NCBI RefSeq assembly: GCF_900168685.1
Contig: NZ_FVZN01000014.1
Coordinates: 744,001-808,000, forward strand
Reading direction: 5' to 3'
Length of the DNA: 64,000 nt
Source of the DNA: Solibacillus isronensis
GTDB lineage: Bacteria; Bacillota; Bacilli; Bacillales_A; Planococcaceae
In this document: positions 8,535-17,881 of the stretch, in pieces
Layout of the letters: every line of letters begins with the position of its first letter
Numbering within the stretch: position 1 is the stretch's first letter
Made by a program: the position numbers and the translations under genes
The notes under the pieces: generated by a model
Seen by the model: the letters and a program-made list of their open reading frames with translations, nothing else
What the model was told of the DNA's origin: nothing
The model's database searches: none

Positions 8535-8664
8535 TCTGAATAATTTCTTACAGTAGTTGCAAAAAACGGATTCTAATTGCTTCAGAAGGCGCATACAATG
8601 ACGTACAGGCAATAAAAATTGCCTAAAAAAAGATAAAGCAGTACTAGATGAGGAGGAAATAGCT

Positions 8665-8931
8665 GTGGATTCATTAAAAGTATCATCTCGTTCTAATCCT
8701 AATTCTGTTGCAGGAGCACTCGTTGCGGTTATACGAGAGCAAGGGTTTGCTGAAATGCAGGCGGTAGGTGCAGGTGCGTTAAACCAGGCAATTAAAGCAG
8801 TAGCAATCGCTCGAGGGTTTGTAGCCCCAAGCGGCACAGATTTAATTTGTGCGCCAGCTTTCGCGGACATCATCATTGCAGGAGAAGATCGTACGGCATT
8901 AAAACTACTCGTTGAAAAAAGAAATCGTTAA
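8665..8931 (+). CDS. spoVS: Stage V sporulation protein S
   Basis: The 88-residue protein is nearly identical in pattern to SpoVS: LKVSSRSNPNSVAGAL, the strongly conserved QAVGAGALNQAIKAVAIARGF and VAPSGTDLICAPAF, and a TALKLLVE end. The GTG start lies behind GAGGAGGAAA. SpoVS is a small Alba-like protein needed for normal passage through late sporulation stages in B. subtilis. Its presence supports a spore-forming host. It normally follows ymdB directly; here an exopolysaccharide block separates them. A strong terminator follows. Confidence 0.96.
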   Translation: MDSLKVSSRSNPNSVAGALVAVIREQGFAEMQAVGAGALNQAIKAVAIARGFVAPSGTDLICAPAFADIIIAGEDRTALKLLVEKRNR

Positions 8932-8944
8932 TCCATGAAGACCC

Positions 8945-8990
8945 ATACACCTGCTTAGCACCCAAACTGGGCTAAGCGGGTGTATTTTTG
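8945..8990 (+). terminator. Terminator after spoVS
   Basis: A 15-bp stem with one mismatch (ATACACCTGCTTAGC with GCTAAGCGGGTGTAT), 11-nt loop, followed by TTTTTG. Confidence 0.85.
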
Positions 8991-9049
8991 TTTTGCGGGT
9001 ATATTTAAATAGAAGGAATTTAAATAGGGAATAAATTGTCCGAACTTTA

Positions 9050-9335
9050 TCGCCACTTTTAGGGCAAAAGTAGAACGGTTTAAATTAATCGCCAATTTCG
9101 TTCAGTTATTCGTCACTTATGATGGGTTAATCGTCAATAGAATTTATATATTCGCCAATTATTAACGGGTAAAATATTCTCCGCCACTTTTGGAAGAATA
9201 ATCGTCAATTCTGTTCATTTAATCGTCAGTTTCGCTTACTTAATCGCCACTTTGCAAGAGATAATCGTCAATCAAGACCGGATAATCGCCACTTTAGTTT
9301 TTAATCGTCAATTTTATTTTATATTCGCCACTTTT
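9050..9335 (+). repeat. 21-bp-periodic repeat array B (words TCGCCACTTT / TCGTCAATTT)
   Basis: Words of the form TCGYCAMTTT begin at 9050, 9089, 9110, 9131, 9152, 9181, 9202, 9223, 9244, 9265, 9286, 9305 and 9325. Most steps are 19-21 bp. Two sub-words are mixed, CGCCACTTT and CGTCAATTT. At 9071, exactly 21 bp after the first word, sits AAAAGTAGAAC, the word of array D. No gene is present. Between 9336 and 9666 I see only AT-rich DNA and the korA ribosome site. Confidence 0.85.
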
Positions 9336-9666
9336 GCAGGGAAATGAAATTATCACTCCGTAAACTGAAATCCGCAATTCACTTGCAACTCTTTTACATA
9401 ATCAATCGTCCTCCAATAAAAGATTTCCCATATAAATTTGAGGGAATAGAAATCTTGTTTTAATTCAAAACAAATTATGTACAGAACTTTCCGTCAAAGG
9501 TCTGATTTTTTGACTCGATATGACATTTGCAATAGAAGAGACGAAAACTTCATGTTAAACTAATGTAGGAAAAAACTATATTCGGCTGCACAATACGGCA
9601 GCTGCTCGATAAAGCATCCTAATCGCTTTATTTTAAATAATACAGAAATCTTAAGGAGATGTTGAA

Positions 9667-11400
9667 ATGTTACATCAGCTTTCATGGAAAGTCGGTGGGC
9701 AGCAAGGTGAAGGGATTGAGAGTACAGGTGAAATTTTCTCAATGGCAATGAATCGTCTAGGGTATTTCCTATACGGTTACCGTCATTTCTCTTCTCGTAT
9801 TAAAGGTGGCCATACGAATAATAAAATTACGGTTCGTCCGACAGAAGTACGCGCAATTGCGGACGACTTAGATATACTAGTGGCGTTTGACCAGGAAACG
9901 ATCGACGTGAACTATAAAGAATTAACACCAAGCAGTATCATTTTAGCGGATGCGAAATTTGATCCGAAAAATCCGGAAGACAGTGTCGCGCCATTATACG
10001 CGGTACCGTTTACGGAAATTGCGGCTGAACTTGGTACGTCTCTAATGAAAAACATGGTTGCGATTGGTGCAACGGCAGCACTTTTAAACTTGGATGAATC
10101 GGTTTTCCAAAGTGTTGTTAATGAAATTTTCGGACGTAAAGGTGAAGAAGTCGTAGCGAAAAACATTGAAGCGATTGAACGCGGACGTCAGGCAATTTCA
10201 GAGCAGATCGGTGACCGTGTAGGTACATGGGAAATTGCGCCTGCAGACGGAAAACGCCGTATGTTCATGATCGGTAACGATGCAGCGGCATTAGGTGCCT
10301 TGGCAGCCGGCTCTCGTTTCATGGCAGCATATCCGATTACACCGGCATCTGAAATTATGGAATACATGATTAAAAAGCTTCCATTAGTAGGTGGAGCGGT
10401 TATTCAAACAGAAGACGAAATTGCTGCGGCAACAATGGCGATCGGTGCAAACTACGGCGGTGTGCGTGCATTCACGGCATCAGCTGGTCCTGGTCTTTCA
10501 TTAATGATGGAAGCAATTGGTCTTTCAGGTATGACGGAGCAGCCACTTGTAATTTTTGATACACAGCGTGGTGGTCCATCAACAGGTTTACCGACAAAGC
10601 AGGAGCAATCGGATTTAATGGCAATGCTTTACGGTACACATGGTGAAATCCCGAAAGTAGTTATTGCGCCTTCTACAATGGAAGAAGCGTTTTACGATAC
10701 GATCCAGGCGTTTAACATTGCCGAAGAATTACAATTACCTGTAATCGTTATGACAGATTTGCAGTTATCATTAGGTAAACAGTCGGTTGATCCGTTTGAT
10801 TACAGCAAAATAGAAATTCGCCGCGGTAAAATTATCGAAGCGGTTGAAGACGAAGAAACGAAAGACTACTTCAAGCGTTATGAAAATACAGAAGACGGCG
10901 TTTCTCCACGTGTGCTGCCAGGTACAAAAGGCGGTATTCACCACGTAACAGGTGTAGAGCACGATGAAACAGGTAAGCCATCTGAAGCAACGGGCAACCG
11001 TCGCACGCAAATGGATAAGCGTATGCGTAAATTACAGCATGTCCGCTTTGAAAATCCGGTATACGTGAACGCACCTCATGAAGATGCGGACGTATTGCTT
11101 GTAGGCTTTAACTCAACGCGCGGAGCAATAGAAGAAGTTCAGGAAAAGCTGAACTCTGAAGGCGTAAAAGTAAACCACGCACATATTAAGCTGATCCATC
11201 CATTCCCTGCAGAAGAAATGAGTGCATTAATGGATAAAGCGAAAAAAGTGATTGTCGTTGAAAACAATGCGACAGGTCAGCTAGCAAATATTATGAAAAT
11301 GAATATCGGTGGTCACGCGAAGACTAAATCGATTTTAAAATACGATGGTACACCATTCCTACCACGTGAATTAACAAACTTAGTGAAGGAGGAAATTTAA
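9667..11400 (+). CDS. korA: 2-oxoacid:ferredoxin oxidoreductase subunit alpha
   Basis: The 577-residue protein has the fused gamma-alpha layout of bacterial KorA. The gamma domain comes first (KVGGQQGEGIESTGEIF, then RHFSSRIKGGHTNNKI), followed by the alpha domain (GNDAAALGALAAGSRFMAAYPITPASEIMEYM, GGPSTGLPTKQEQSDL) and the C-terminal transketolase-like part (VGFNSTRGAIEEV, HPFPAEEM). With KorB it should convert 2-oxoglutarate or a related 2-oxoacid plus CoA to the acyl-CoA while reducing ferredoxin in the cytoplasm. The ATG has a TAAGGAGATG ribosome site. korB starts 2 bp after the stop. In related bacilli this pair also lies downstream of spoVS. Confidence 0.92.
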   Translation: MLHQLSWKVGGQQGEGIESTGEIFSMAMNRLGYFLYGYRHFSSRIKGGHTNNKITVRPTEVRAIADDLDILVAFDQETIDVNYKELTPSSIILADAKFDPKNPEDSVAPLYAVPFTEIAAELGTSLMKNMVAIGATAALLNLDESVFQSVVNEIFGRKGEEVVAKNIEAIERGRQAISEQIGDRVGTWEIAPADGKRRMFMIGNDAAALGALAAGSRFMAAYPITPASEIMEYMIKKLPLVGGAVIQTEDEIAAATMAIGANYGGVRAFTASAGPGLSLMMEAIGLSGMTEQPLVIFDTQRGGPSTGLPTKQEQSDLMAMLYGTHGEIPKVVIAPSTMEEAFYDTIQAFNIAEELQLPVIVMTDLQLSLGKQSVDPFDYSKIEIRRGKIIEAVEDEETKDYFKRYENTEDGVSPRVLPGTKGGIHHVTGVEHDETGKPSEATGNRRTQMDKRMRKLQHVRFENPVYVNAPHEDADVLLVGFNSTRGAIEEVQEKLNSEGVKVNHAHIKLIHPFPAEEMSALMDKAKKVIVVENNATGQLANIMKMNIGGHAKTKSILKYDGTPFLPRELTNLVKEEI

Positions 11401-11402
11401 TC

Positions 11403-12269
11403 ATGGCAACATTTAAAGATTTCCGAAATTCCGTAAAACCTAACTGGTGTCCAGGCTGTGGTGACTTCTCCGTACAAGCGGCGATTCAACGTGCAGCAGC
11501 AAACGTAGGCTATGAACCAAGCGAATTGGCAGTTATTTCAGGAATCGGCTGTTCTGGTCGTATTTCAGGCTATATTAATTCATACGGTTTCCACGGTATT
11601 CACGGTCGTGCATTACCGATCGCACAAGGCCTTAAAATGGCGAACAAAGACCTGAAAGTTATCGCTTCAGGCGGTGACGGTGACGGCTTCGCGATCGGTA
11701 TGGGTCACACAATCCATGCGATCCGCCGTAACATCGACATTACGTATGTAGTAATGGATAACCAAATTTACGGATTAACAAAAGGGCAAACATCTCCACG
11801 TTCTGCTGCTGGTTTCATTACGAAATCAACACCAGGCGGAGCAATCGAGCCATCATTAAAACCATTGGAAGTTGCATTAACAGCAGGTGCGACATTTGTA
11901 GCACAAGGCTTCTCAACGGACATTAAAGAACTGACAGCAATGATCGAAGCCGGCCTAAACCATAAAGGCTTCTCGTTCATCAACGTATTCTCACCATGTG
12001 TAACGTACAACAAAGTAAATACGTACGACTGGTTCAAAGAGAACTTAACAAAGCTTGCTGACATCGAAGGCTATGATTCATCTAACCGCGAAGAGGCGAT
12101 GCAAACAGTAATGCGCCATGAAGGTCTTGTAACAGGCATTATTTATCAGGATACTGAAACAACTTCGTATCAGGAGAAAATCAAAGGCTATTCAGAGCTG
12201 CCATTAACAGATATCGATATTAGCTTGTCAGAAGAACAATTTGATCAGCTGACGAAGGAATTTATGTAA
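11403..12269 (+). CDS. korB: 2-oxoacid:ferredoxin oxidoreductase subunit beta
   Basis: The 288-residue subunit carries the thiamine diphosphate and Fe-S contacts: NWCPGCGDFSVQ at the N-terminus, GIGCSGRISGY, then the TPP motif GGDGDGFAIGMGH ending in DNQIYGLTKGQTSPRS. A further cysteine lies in FSPCVTYNK. It pairs with the alpha subunit immediately upstream, with translational coupling through GAAGGAGGAAATTTAATC just before the ATG. The short beta length is normal for the two-subunit enzymes. A terminator follows, so korAB is a two-gene operon. Confidence 0.93.
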   Translation: MATFKDFRNSVKPNWCPGCGDFSVQAAIQRAAANVGYEPSELAVISGIGCSGRISGYINSYGFHGIHGRALPIAQGLKMANKDLKVIASGGDGDGFAIGMGHTIHAIRRNIDITYVVMDNQIYGLTKGQTSPRSAAGFITKSTPGGAIEPSLKPLEVALTAGATFVAQGFSTDIKELTAMIEAGLNHKGFSFINVFSPCVTYNKVNTYDWFKENLTKLADIEGYDSSNREEAMQTVMRHEGLVTGIIYQDTETTSYQEKIKGYSELPLTDIDISLSEEQFDQLTKEFM

Positions 12270-12282
12270 TTAGTTTATAGGG

Positions 12283-12320
12283 CTATACAGGCTGGGGTTT
12301 CCGGCTTGTATAGTTTTTTT
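12283..12320 (+). terminator. Terminator after korB
   Basis: CTATACAGGC pairs with GCTTGTATAG (one G-T type mismatch), followed by T7. Confidence 0.8.
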
Positions 12321-12370
12321 GTTGTTACTGAAATTATAGATGGCAGATGCACCGTTGAAGTAGCATTTTT

Positions 12371-12697
12371 ATTAGACCATCGTAGTGGTTTATTAGACAA
12401 TAATATTAGTTTATTAGAAAAAGTTGGTGTCTTATTAGAAAATCGAACAACAAAATTTGAATAAAGCTTCTTTAGAGCTATTTTTGAATGCAGATGCGAT
12501 AGGGAAGGACTTGGATTGGGTTTTTATTAGAACAATTCAAAGGTTTATTAGAAAAAGTCACCGTGATATTAGCAAATCAAGAGGTGATATTAGAACATCC
12601 CGAAGACTTATTAGCACAACAGGGGACTATATTAGCAAATCCGCATTTTATTAGAACAAATAAAATTATATTAGAACATTTATAAATATATTAGAAA
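12371..12697 (+). repeat. 21-bp-periodic repeat array C (word ATTAGAA/ATTAGCA)
   Basis: ATTAG words begin at 12371, 12392, 12413, 12434, then after a gap at 12526, 12547, 12568, 12589, 12610, 12631, 12650, 12670 and 12690. Steps within the two blocks are 19-21 bp, and most words read TTATTAGAA or TATTAGCA. A frame at 12457-12654 gives a peptide with heptad-like FIRxxxx units that simply mirrors the 21-bp period. From 12698 to 13003 I see only AT-rich DNA and the ribosome site GAGGTAG of the chemoreceptor gene. Confidence 0.85.
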
Positions 12698-13003
12698 CAT
12701 CTCCAACCTTCCTAATTAAAAAATGAACTAGACCTTACTCGACAAAATGAAATCTAGTGGGGACACTAATTGGTTCAAATTTCGTCTTAATCGCTGACTT
12801 GTCTGCTATGACGGCAGCAATTATAATTCCCTAACAGATTATCCGACTCAAATTACCATTCTTCCAATGAATTTCATTAAGTTTTCTAAGGTAACAGAAA
12901 TGAAAACCCCCACCTTTACAACAAATTAACATATTTACATAAATCTATTTACACAGGCCCTTTATACTAAACCAAAATACATAGATAAATGAGGTAGTGT
13001 AAC

Positions 13004-14524
13004 ATGCGCTTTCGTAATGCGATTAAATTTAAAGACCGGCTTGCAGTATTAATGATCATATGTATCTGTTCAAACATCATTTTAACCGTATTCAGTATGG
13101 ATTATTTGCGAAAAATGGAAAGGGAAGCGCAGGCTTTATATGAAGAAAAACTCATGACACTTCATACAGTGCAGGATATTGAACAGCAGTATCTCAAGAC
13201 AAAAGAAATCCCAGCGCAATCCATGGGGCAATTAGTTGCTTTCGATTCCAAAATGGAGTTTTATATGAAGCAGCTCGCGAGCAACCCCTCCGCCACACTA
13301 TTTGAGGAAATCGATGCATACATAATCGAGCGGGCATCCGCACAATTAGCCAGTCATGAAAATGATATAAAATTCGGATACAGTCTTCTATTATCGATTT
13401 CCATCCTTTTAATGCTGCTTGTACTGTTTTTTGGTATTCAGGCAATTCGCTCGATCAATAAGCCGACCCGCGAGTTGAAACAGCTATTTAAACTCGTGCA
13501 GCAAGGGGATTTAACGAAGTACGCGACATACTCTGCGCGCGATGAGCTAGGGGAAACAACGAAATACTACAATTTAATGATTGGTGATATGAAGGAGCTT
13601 TTAAAAACAGTCCGGAAAAATACAGAATCGGCGTCAGAAGCGAATAACGAGCTTCAAACAAATGCCGAGCAGATTACAACTGGGGCAGTGCGTATTGCCT
13701 CAAGCTCGGATGACATGACCGGTTCACTTCAATATGCAGCAACCCGATTAGCGGATAACGCAGCATCGGTACAGCAGGTGGCAGCCGGGATTGATGAAAT
13801 AACCGAGCGCATGCATCATGTTGACCATTATATAAAAGAAACAATTGCACAGGCTGAAGACGGTGCAGCGATCGTCGGGCAAAATATAGCACAAATGCAT
13901 GATGTGGAACGTGCGATGCAAACAGCGAACAATACAATTACCCAGCTGAATGAACAGACACAGCATGTTTCAAGAGCAGTGACGATGATTCACTCGATTG
14001 CCGACCAGACGAATCTGCTTGCGCTGAATGCCTCCATTGAAGCAGCAAGAGCAGGGGAACATGGACGAGGTTTTGCCGTTGTGGCCCAGGAAGTGCGTAA
14101 ACTTGCGGAACAATCGCAGGAGTTCACAAAATCCATTGCAACAATCGTCACAAAAATTCAGCAAGGAACTTTGGAAGCGACGAACAATATGGAAAATGCG
14201 ATGAGAAGTGTTGATACGGGGGTCACGACAACGGAACAAAGTGCGGCCAAATTCAGGGAAATTACGATGCAAGTACAACAGATCGGTCCGCAAATGGAGC
14301 AAGTTTCTACTATTATGAATGAAATTTCCAGTCATACCCATGATGTTGCGCAAAGTTCGATGGAGTTAAGCAACCGCTCCGAAGGAAATCTCGTCTCGAT
14401 GCACCTGATTCAGGAGCAAATTGACATACAGAAAAATTCAACGTCAGAAATTTATGAAGAAATTCAAAGCATCGCAAAAAATATGCGTTCGTTAACACAT
14501 GCAGTCAAACGGTTTCAAATCTGA
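13004..14524 (+). CDS. Methyl-accepting chemotaxis protein
   Basis: The 506-residue protein has the chemoreceptor plan: a first helix at about 13-31, a short extracytoplasmic sensor of roughly 95 residues, a second helix at about 125-147, a HAMP linker (about 148-200) and a long coiled-coil signalling domain. The signalling tip reads [19 protein letters not shown] followed by [19 protein letters not shown], which binds CheA and CheW. The small helical sensor suggests a four-helix-bundle ligand domain, but the ligand is unknown. It stands alone, flanked by repeat array C and a 512-bp gap. Confidence 0.93.
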   Translation: MRFRNAIKFKDRLAVLMIICICSNIILTVFSMDYLRKMEREAQALYEEKLMTLHTVQDIEQQYLKTKEIPAQSMGQLVAFDSKMEFYMKQLASNPSATLFEEIDAYIIERASAQLASHENDIKFGYSLLLSISILLMLLVLFFGIQAIRSINKPTRELKQLFKLVQQGDLTKYATYSARDELGETTKYYNLMIGDMKELLKTVRKNTESASEANNELQTNAEQITTGAVRIASSSDDMTGSLQYAATRLADNAASVQQVAAGIDEITERMHHVDHYIKETIAQAEDGAAIVGQNIAQMHDVERAMQTANNTITQLNEQTQHVSRAVTMIHSIADQTNLLALNASIEAARAGEHGRGFAVVAQEVRKLAEQSQEFTKSIATIVTKIQQGTLEATNNMENAMRSVDTGVTTTEQSAAKFREITMQVQQIGPQMEQVSTIMNEISSHTHDVAQSSMELSNRSEGNLVSMHLIQEQIDIQKNSTSEIYEEIQSIAKNMRSLTHAVKRFQI

Positions 14525-15036
14525 TTACGCTGATTTTGACAGTTTTTGTCGAAAGCATTTTAATTTTTGTTATATTACTGTAATATTTATAAGTAATTTA
14601 CAAGAAAAGATAAAAATACGATAAAATTTGTAATTATTTTCTGAAAACTGATGAAATTTATCATGAAAACTGGTATCTTTAATCAAGAAGTCATATTAAT
14701 GAATGATATGTAAAATTATTCCATAATGCAATACACCTAAAGTCATTAATTTAATATTAAGAATATTTTTAATAATGTAGCTTTTAATAAATTCTTGACT
14801 GTAGTAGAATAGTGGTATAAAAATAGCGTATTTTATTGGTTAATATGAAATTATATAGAGAGAATAGTTAGTAGAAAATATTTGTATCGTACCATTTCAT
14901 TTCATGCGGACTTCAATTTTCTGAATGTTTGTAAAAGGGCAGAGTGTTATGTTCAACTTGGCAAATACTTAATAATTGCTGTGATCAATTAGTATTGTCA
15001 TTAGATAAATATATTAAATAAGGGGATGTATTTTTT
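14525..15036. other. AT-rich intergenic region with candidate promoter
   Basis: No credible coding frame is present. A possible promoter, TTGACT (14795-14800) with TATAAA (14816-14821), has a short 15-bp spacer and would give a leader of about 210 nt for the gene at 15037. No riboswitch family is recognised. The gene's own ribosome site is AAGGGG. Confidence 0.4.
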
Positions 15037-15363
15037 ATGAACAGTCAAATTCAACTAATCGTACCGAAGTGGTTTGTCCAGGATGAGCTACATATTATCG
15101 AAACGATCGTTAGCAAAACGTCAGCGGATACTGGTATTGTCATTGCCGGAGAAAACTTTGATGCAACAAAACGATGCCATCCAACTGTACGCCTTTATAT
15201 GATCCAACTATTGGATGATCAATATGAAATCACAAAAGAATTGGATGCCTTCCAGTTCGATACTGCTGAAGAAGCTAAACAATTTTGCGCAAAGCTGCCT
15301 GAAATGACGGCGATTGATTTGGTTATGTTAATGAATAAGGAAGAGCCTGTATTTTCTATTTAA
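15037..15363 (+). CDS. Conserved-looking 108-residue protein of unknown function
   Basis: I do not recognise this protein. It is small, acidic, probably soluble, with mixed alpha/beta character, and has no signal peptide or membrane segment. There are two cysteines (Cys50 in KRCHP and one in QFCAKL), which do not form a familiar motif. It has a good ATG start behind AAGGGG and its own terminator, and codon use resembles its neighbours. In other Bacillales lepA usually precedes hemW at this place; lepA is absent here. A single-gene transcript with a long leader is likely. Confidence 0.6.
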   Translation: MNSQIQLIVPKWFVQDELHIIETIVSKTSADTGIVIAGENFDATKRCHPTVRLYMIQLLDDQYEITKELDAFQFDTAEEAKQFCAKLPEMTAIDLVMLMNKEEPVFSI

Positions 15364-15374
15364 TAGATGAATCC

Positions 15375-15414
15375 AGCTTTGTTGAATGAATCTTCATTTA
15401 GCAAAGCTTTTTTT
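15375..15414 (+). terminator. Terminator between the unknown gene and hemW
   Basis: AGCTTTG pairs with CAAAGCT, with further pairing inside (TGAATGAA/TTCATTTA), followed by T7. Confidence 0.75.
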
Positions 15415-15503
15415 GTTGTTCTCTTTCTGAGGGTCCGTATTTGTATTTTAGTGGAGAAAGGCTACAATAAAAGGAGAACAACTAGAATAAGGAAGTGATT
15501 TAA

Positions 15504-16649
15504 ATGGCTAGAGGTGTATATATTCACATTCCTTTTTGTCATCAAATTTGTAACTACTGCGATTTTAATAAAGTATTTTTTAAAAATCAGCCAGTTGATG
15601 AATATATAGAAGCGCTTGGACGGGAAATGGAAATGACGGTTGCCGGGATGCCGGAAGCGTTCATAAATATCGAAACGATTTTCCTTGGTGGCGGTACCCC
15701 GACTGCATTATCTGCAGAGCAAATCGAAAAATTATTATCGCTCATTACGAAACATATTCCGATGTCATCCGTAAAAGAGTTTAGTAGTGAAGCAAATCCG
15801 GATGAACTGACTATCGATAAATTGCAGGCACTTTACAATGGCGGCGTTAATCGTTTAAGTATGGGCGTCCAATCATTCGACCAGTCACTCTTAAAGAAAA
15901 TCGGACGTACTCATTCGAATGAACATGTATATGAAACAATCCAAAACGCAAAAAATGTTGGATTTAAAAATATAAGCATTGATTTAATGTATGGTCTGCC
16001 TGGCCAGACGATGGAACAATGGCAAGAAACGCTAGAAAAGGCTTTAGCATTGAATCTGCCGCATTATTCGGCGTACTCGCTTATCGTAGAGCCTAAAACG
16101 ATCTTTTATATCCAGTATGCAAAAGGGAAGCTCCATTTGCCGACAGAGGATCTTGAAGCGGACATGTATGGTGTTTTGATGGACACGATGGAAGCACACG
16201 GACTCCGGCAGTACGAAATTAGTAATTTTGCGAATGAAGGCTATGAGTCAACACATAATAAAATCTATTGGGATAATGACGAATACGCAGGATTTGGCGC
16301 TGGTGCTCACGGTTACTTGGAAGGAATACGCTATTCCAATGTCGCACCGATCAAAAAGTATATTGAAACAGTGATGGCAGGAGAGCGTCCTTTATTGCAT
16401 GAGCATGAAGTGACAGGTGATGAGAAGCTGGAAGAGCAGATGTTTTTAGGGTTAAGAAAATCTGCCGGCGTGACACATGAAGAATTTGAGAAGAAATTCG
16501 GTCAGCCGATGCTTTCTATATATAAGGAAATAATCGATCAATTACAGGAAGAGCAACTGATTGAAATTGACTCTGAAGGGATTCGTTTAACTAGAAAAGG
16601 CCGTTTTATCGGCAATGAAGTATTTCAGCGGTTTTTAGTAGGGGAATAA
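15504..16649 (+). CDS. hemW: HemW heme chaperone / radical SAM protein
   Basis: The 381-residue protein opens MARGVYIHIPFCHQICNYCD, giving the radical-SAM cysteines C12, C16 and C19 in a CxxxCxxC pattern. Other family blocks follow: FLGGGTPTALS, SSEANPDELT, NRLSMGVQSFDQ and ISIDLMYGLPGQT. It is shorter than HemN and lacks the extra N-terminal part of coproporphyrinogen dehydrogenases, so it is the HemW type that binds and delivers heme rather than oxidising coproporphyrinogen. It precedes hrcA as in Bacillus. The ATG has a GGAAGTG ribosome site. Confidence 0.93.
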   Translation: MARGVYIHIPFCHQICNYCDFNKVFFKNQPVDEYIEALGREMEMTVAGMPEAFINIETIFLGGGTPTALSAEQIEKLLSLITKHIPMSSVKEFSSEANPDELTIDKLQALYNGGVNRLSMGVQSFDQSLLKKIGRTHSNEHVYETIQNAKNVGFKNISIDLMYGLPGQTMEQWQETLEKALALNLPHYSAYSLIVEPKTIFYIQYAKGKLHLPTEDLEADMYGVLMDTMEAHGLRQYEISNFANEGYESTHNKIYWDNDEYAGFGAGAHGYLEGIRYSNVAPIKKYIETVMAGERPLLHEHEVTGDEKLEEQMFLGLRKSAGVTHEEFEKKFGQPMLSIYKEIIDQLQEEQLIEIDSEGIRLTRKGRFIGNEVFQRFLVGE

Positions 16650-16698
16650 TCTTTTTGCAGCGGTACTTGAAAAAAGTTAAAAAAAACGGACGAATTCA

Positions 16699-16727
16699 TT
16701 GACATCAATTTAGAGATTTGCTAATTT
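16699..16727 (+). promoter_or_regulatory. Sigma-A promoter of the hrcA heat-shock operon
   Basis: TTGACA (16699-16704) and TAATTT (16722-16727) are 17 bp apart, with the CIRCE operator starting 9 bp after the -10 box. The position agrees with HrcA repression by steric block. Confidence 0.75.
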
Positions 16728-16736
16728 ATAAATATA

Positions 16737-16763
16737 TTAGCACTCCTCTTAATCGAGTGCTAA
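16737..16763. promoter_or_regulatory. CIRCE operator (HrcA binding site)
   Basis: The sequence is a perfect match to the consensus TTAGCACTC-N9-GAGTGCTAA. HrcA binds CIRCE to repress the class I heat-shock operon; release follows when HrcA loses GroE-assisted folding under stress. Only this copy is seen in the window; none precedes dnaJ. Confidence 0.98.
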
Positions 16764-16777
16764 CAGAGGTGAGAAAG

Positions 16778-17803
16778 ATGTTAACAAATCGGCAGTTACA
16801 ACTATTGCAAGTAATCGTAGACGAATTTGTGATGTCAGCACAGCCTGTTGGTTCGCGTCAACTATCCAAAAAAGAAGGTATTACGTATAGTGCTGCTACA
16901 ATACGTAATGAAATGGCAGATTTGGAGGAGCTGGGTTTTTTAGAAAAAACGCATACTTCTTCAGGAAGGGTCCCTTCTGAAAAAGGGTATCGCTTTTATG
17001 TCGACCATTTACTTCAGCCTCAAATCATTTCGAGTGGCGAAGTAGCGCAAATCCAGTCGCTCTTTAAAAAGCAGATTGTTGAAGCAGAACAAATTATAAA
17101 AGAATCCGCAAATATATTATCTGAATTGACGACATACACGACGATTTTACTCGGTCCGGATGTTCAAAAACATCGTGTCAAGAAATTCCAGATTGTACCG
17201 TTAACAGAACAGACAGCGGTGGCTATTATCATCACAGATAACGGTCATGTAGAAAATCGCACACTAACGTTACCACCGGGTTTTAACCCGCATGATATTG
17301 AAAAAATGGTTAATATTTTGAATGACCGCCTAGTCGGTGTGCCGCTATATGAACTTCCGATAAAGCTTCAAACTGAGGCGATATCGGTATTGAAGTCTCA
17401 TATTCATGCATCCGATTCGATTATCCGGTCATTGTTATCCATTACTTCAAACCATCACGAAAATAAAGTTTATTACGGTGGTAAATCCAACATGTTGAAT
17501 CAGCCGGAGTTCCATGATTTAGAAAAAATGCGAATGCTGATGGATCTGATCGACAAGGAAAGCCAAGTTCAAACTTTATTCAATGAACAGAAAAATGGTA
17601 TTCAAATACGAATAGGTTCAGAAAACAATCATTTAGCAATGGAAAACTGCAGTGTCATCACCGCTTCCTTCCTTGTAGGGGAAGAACAGCAGGGGGCGAT
17701 CGCCATTATCGGTCCGACGCGCATGGATTACCGACGTGTTGTTACATTATTGGATGTCATGACAAACAGTCTGTCCAGAGCGTTTTTCGATAAAAAGCAG
17801 TAA
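16778..17803 (+). CDS. hrcA: Heat-inducible transcription repressor HrcA
   Basis: The 341-residue repressor starts MLTNRQLQLLQVIVDEFV, as in B. subtilis HrcA; an in-frame upstream start at 16718 would run through the CIRCE site and is rejected. The ATG has AGAGGTGAG just upstream. The winged-helix DNA-binding region holds QPVGSRQLSKK, SAATIRNEMADLEELGFLEKTHTSSGR and VPSEKGYRFYVDHLL. The C-terminal regulatory domain includes VVTLLDVMTNSLS. It represses its own operon (hrcA-grpE-dnaK) through the CIRCE element 15 bp upstream. Confidence 0.97.
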   Translation: MLTNRQLQLLQVIVDEFVMSAQPVGSRQLSKKEGITYSAATIRNEMADLEELGFLEKTHTSSGRVPSEKGYRFYVDHLLQPQIISSGEVAQIQSLFKKQIVEAEQIIKESANILSELTTYTTILLGPDVQKHRVKKFQIVPLTEQTAVAIIITDNGHVENRTLTLPPGFNPHDIEKMVNILNDRLVGVPLYELPIKLQTEAISVLKSHIHASDSIIRSLLSITSNHHENKVYYGGKSNMLNQPEFHDLEKMRMLMDLIDKESQVQTLFNEQKNGIQIRIGSENNHLAMENCSVITASFLVGEEQQGAIAIIGPTRMDYRRVVTLLDVMTNSLSRAFFDKKQ

Positions 17804-17881
17804 AGGCCATTGATTCAGCGGTCGTAATGTTATACATAGCCGCTGAATTCATAAATGATTGATACTCGAGGAGGAAAAGAA

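Noticed and set aside
12457-12654. 65-residue open frame with FIRxxxx heptads
   Set aside because: It lies within repeat array C and its heptads reflect the 21-bp DNA period; no ribosome site.
12940-12975. Sigma-D-type flagellar promoter before the chemoreceptor gene
   Set aside because: TAAA followed by GCCCTTTAT at about the right distance is too far from the consensus to call.
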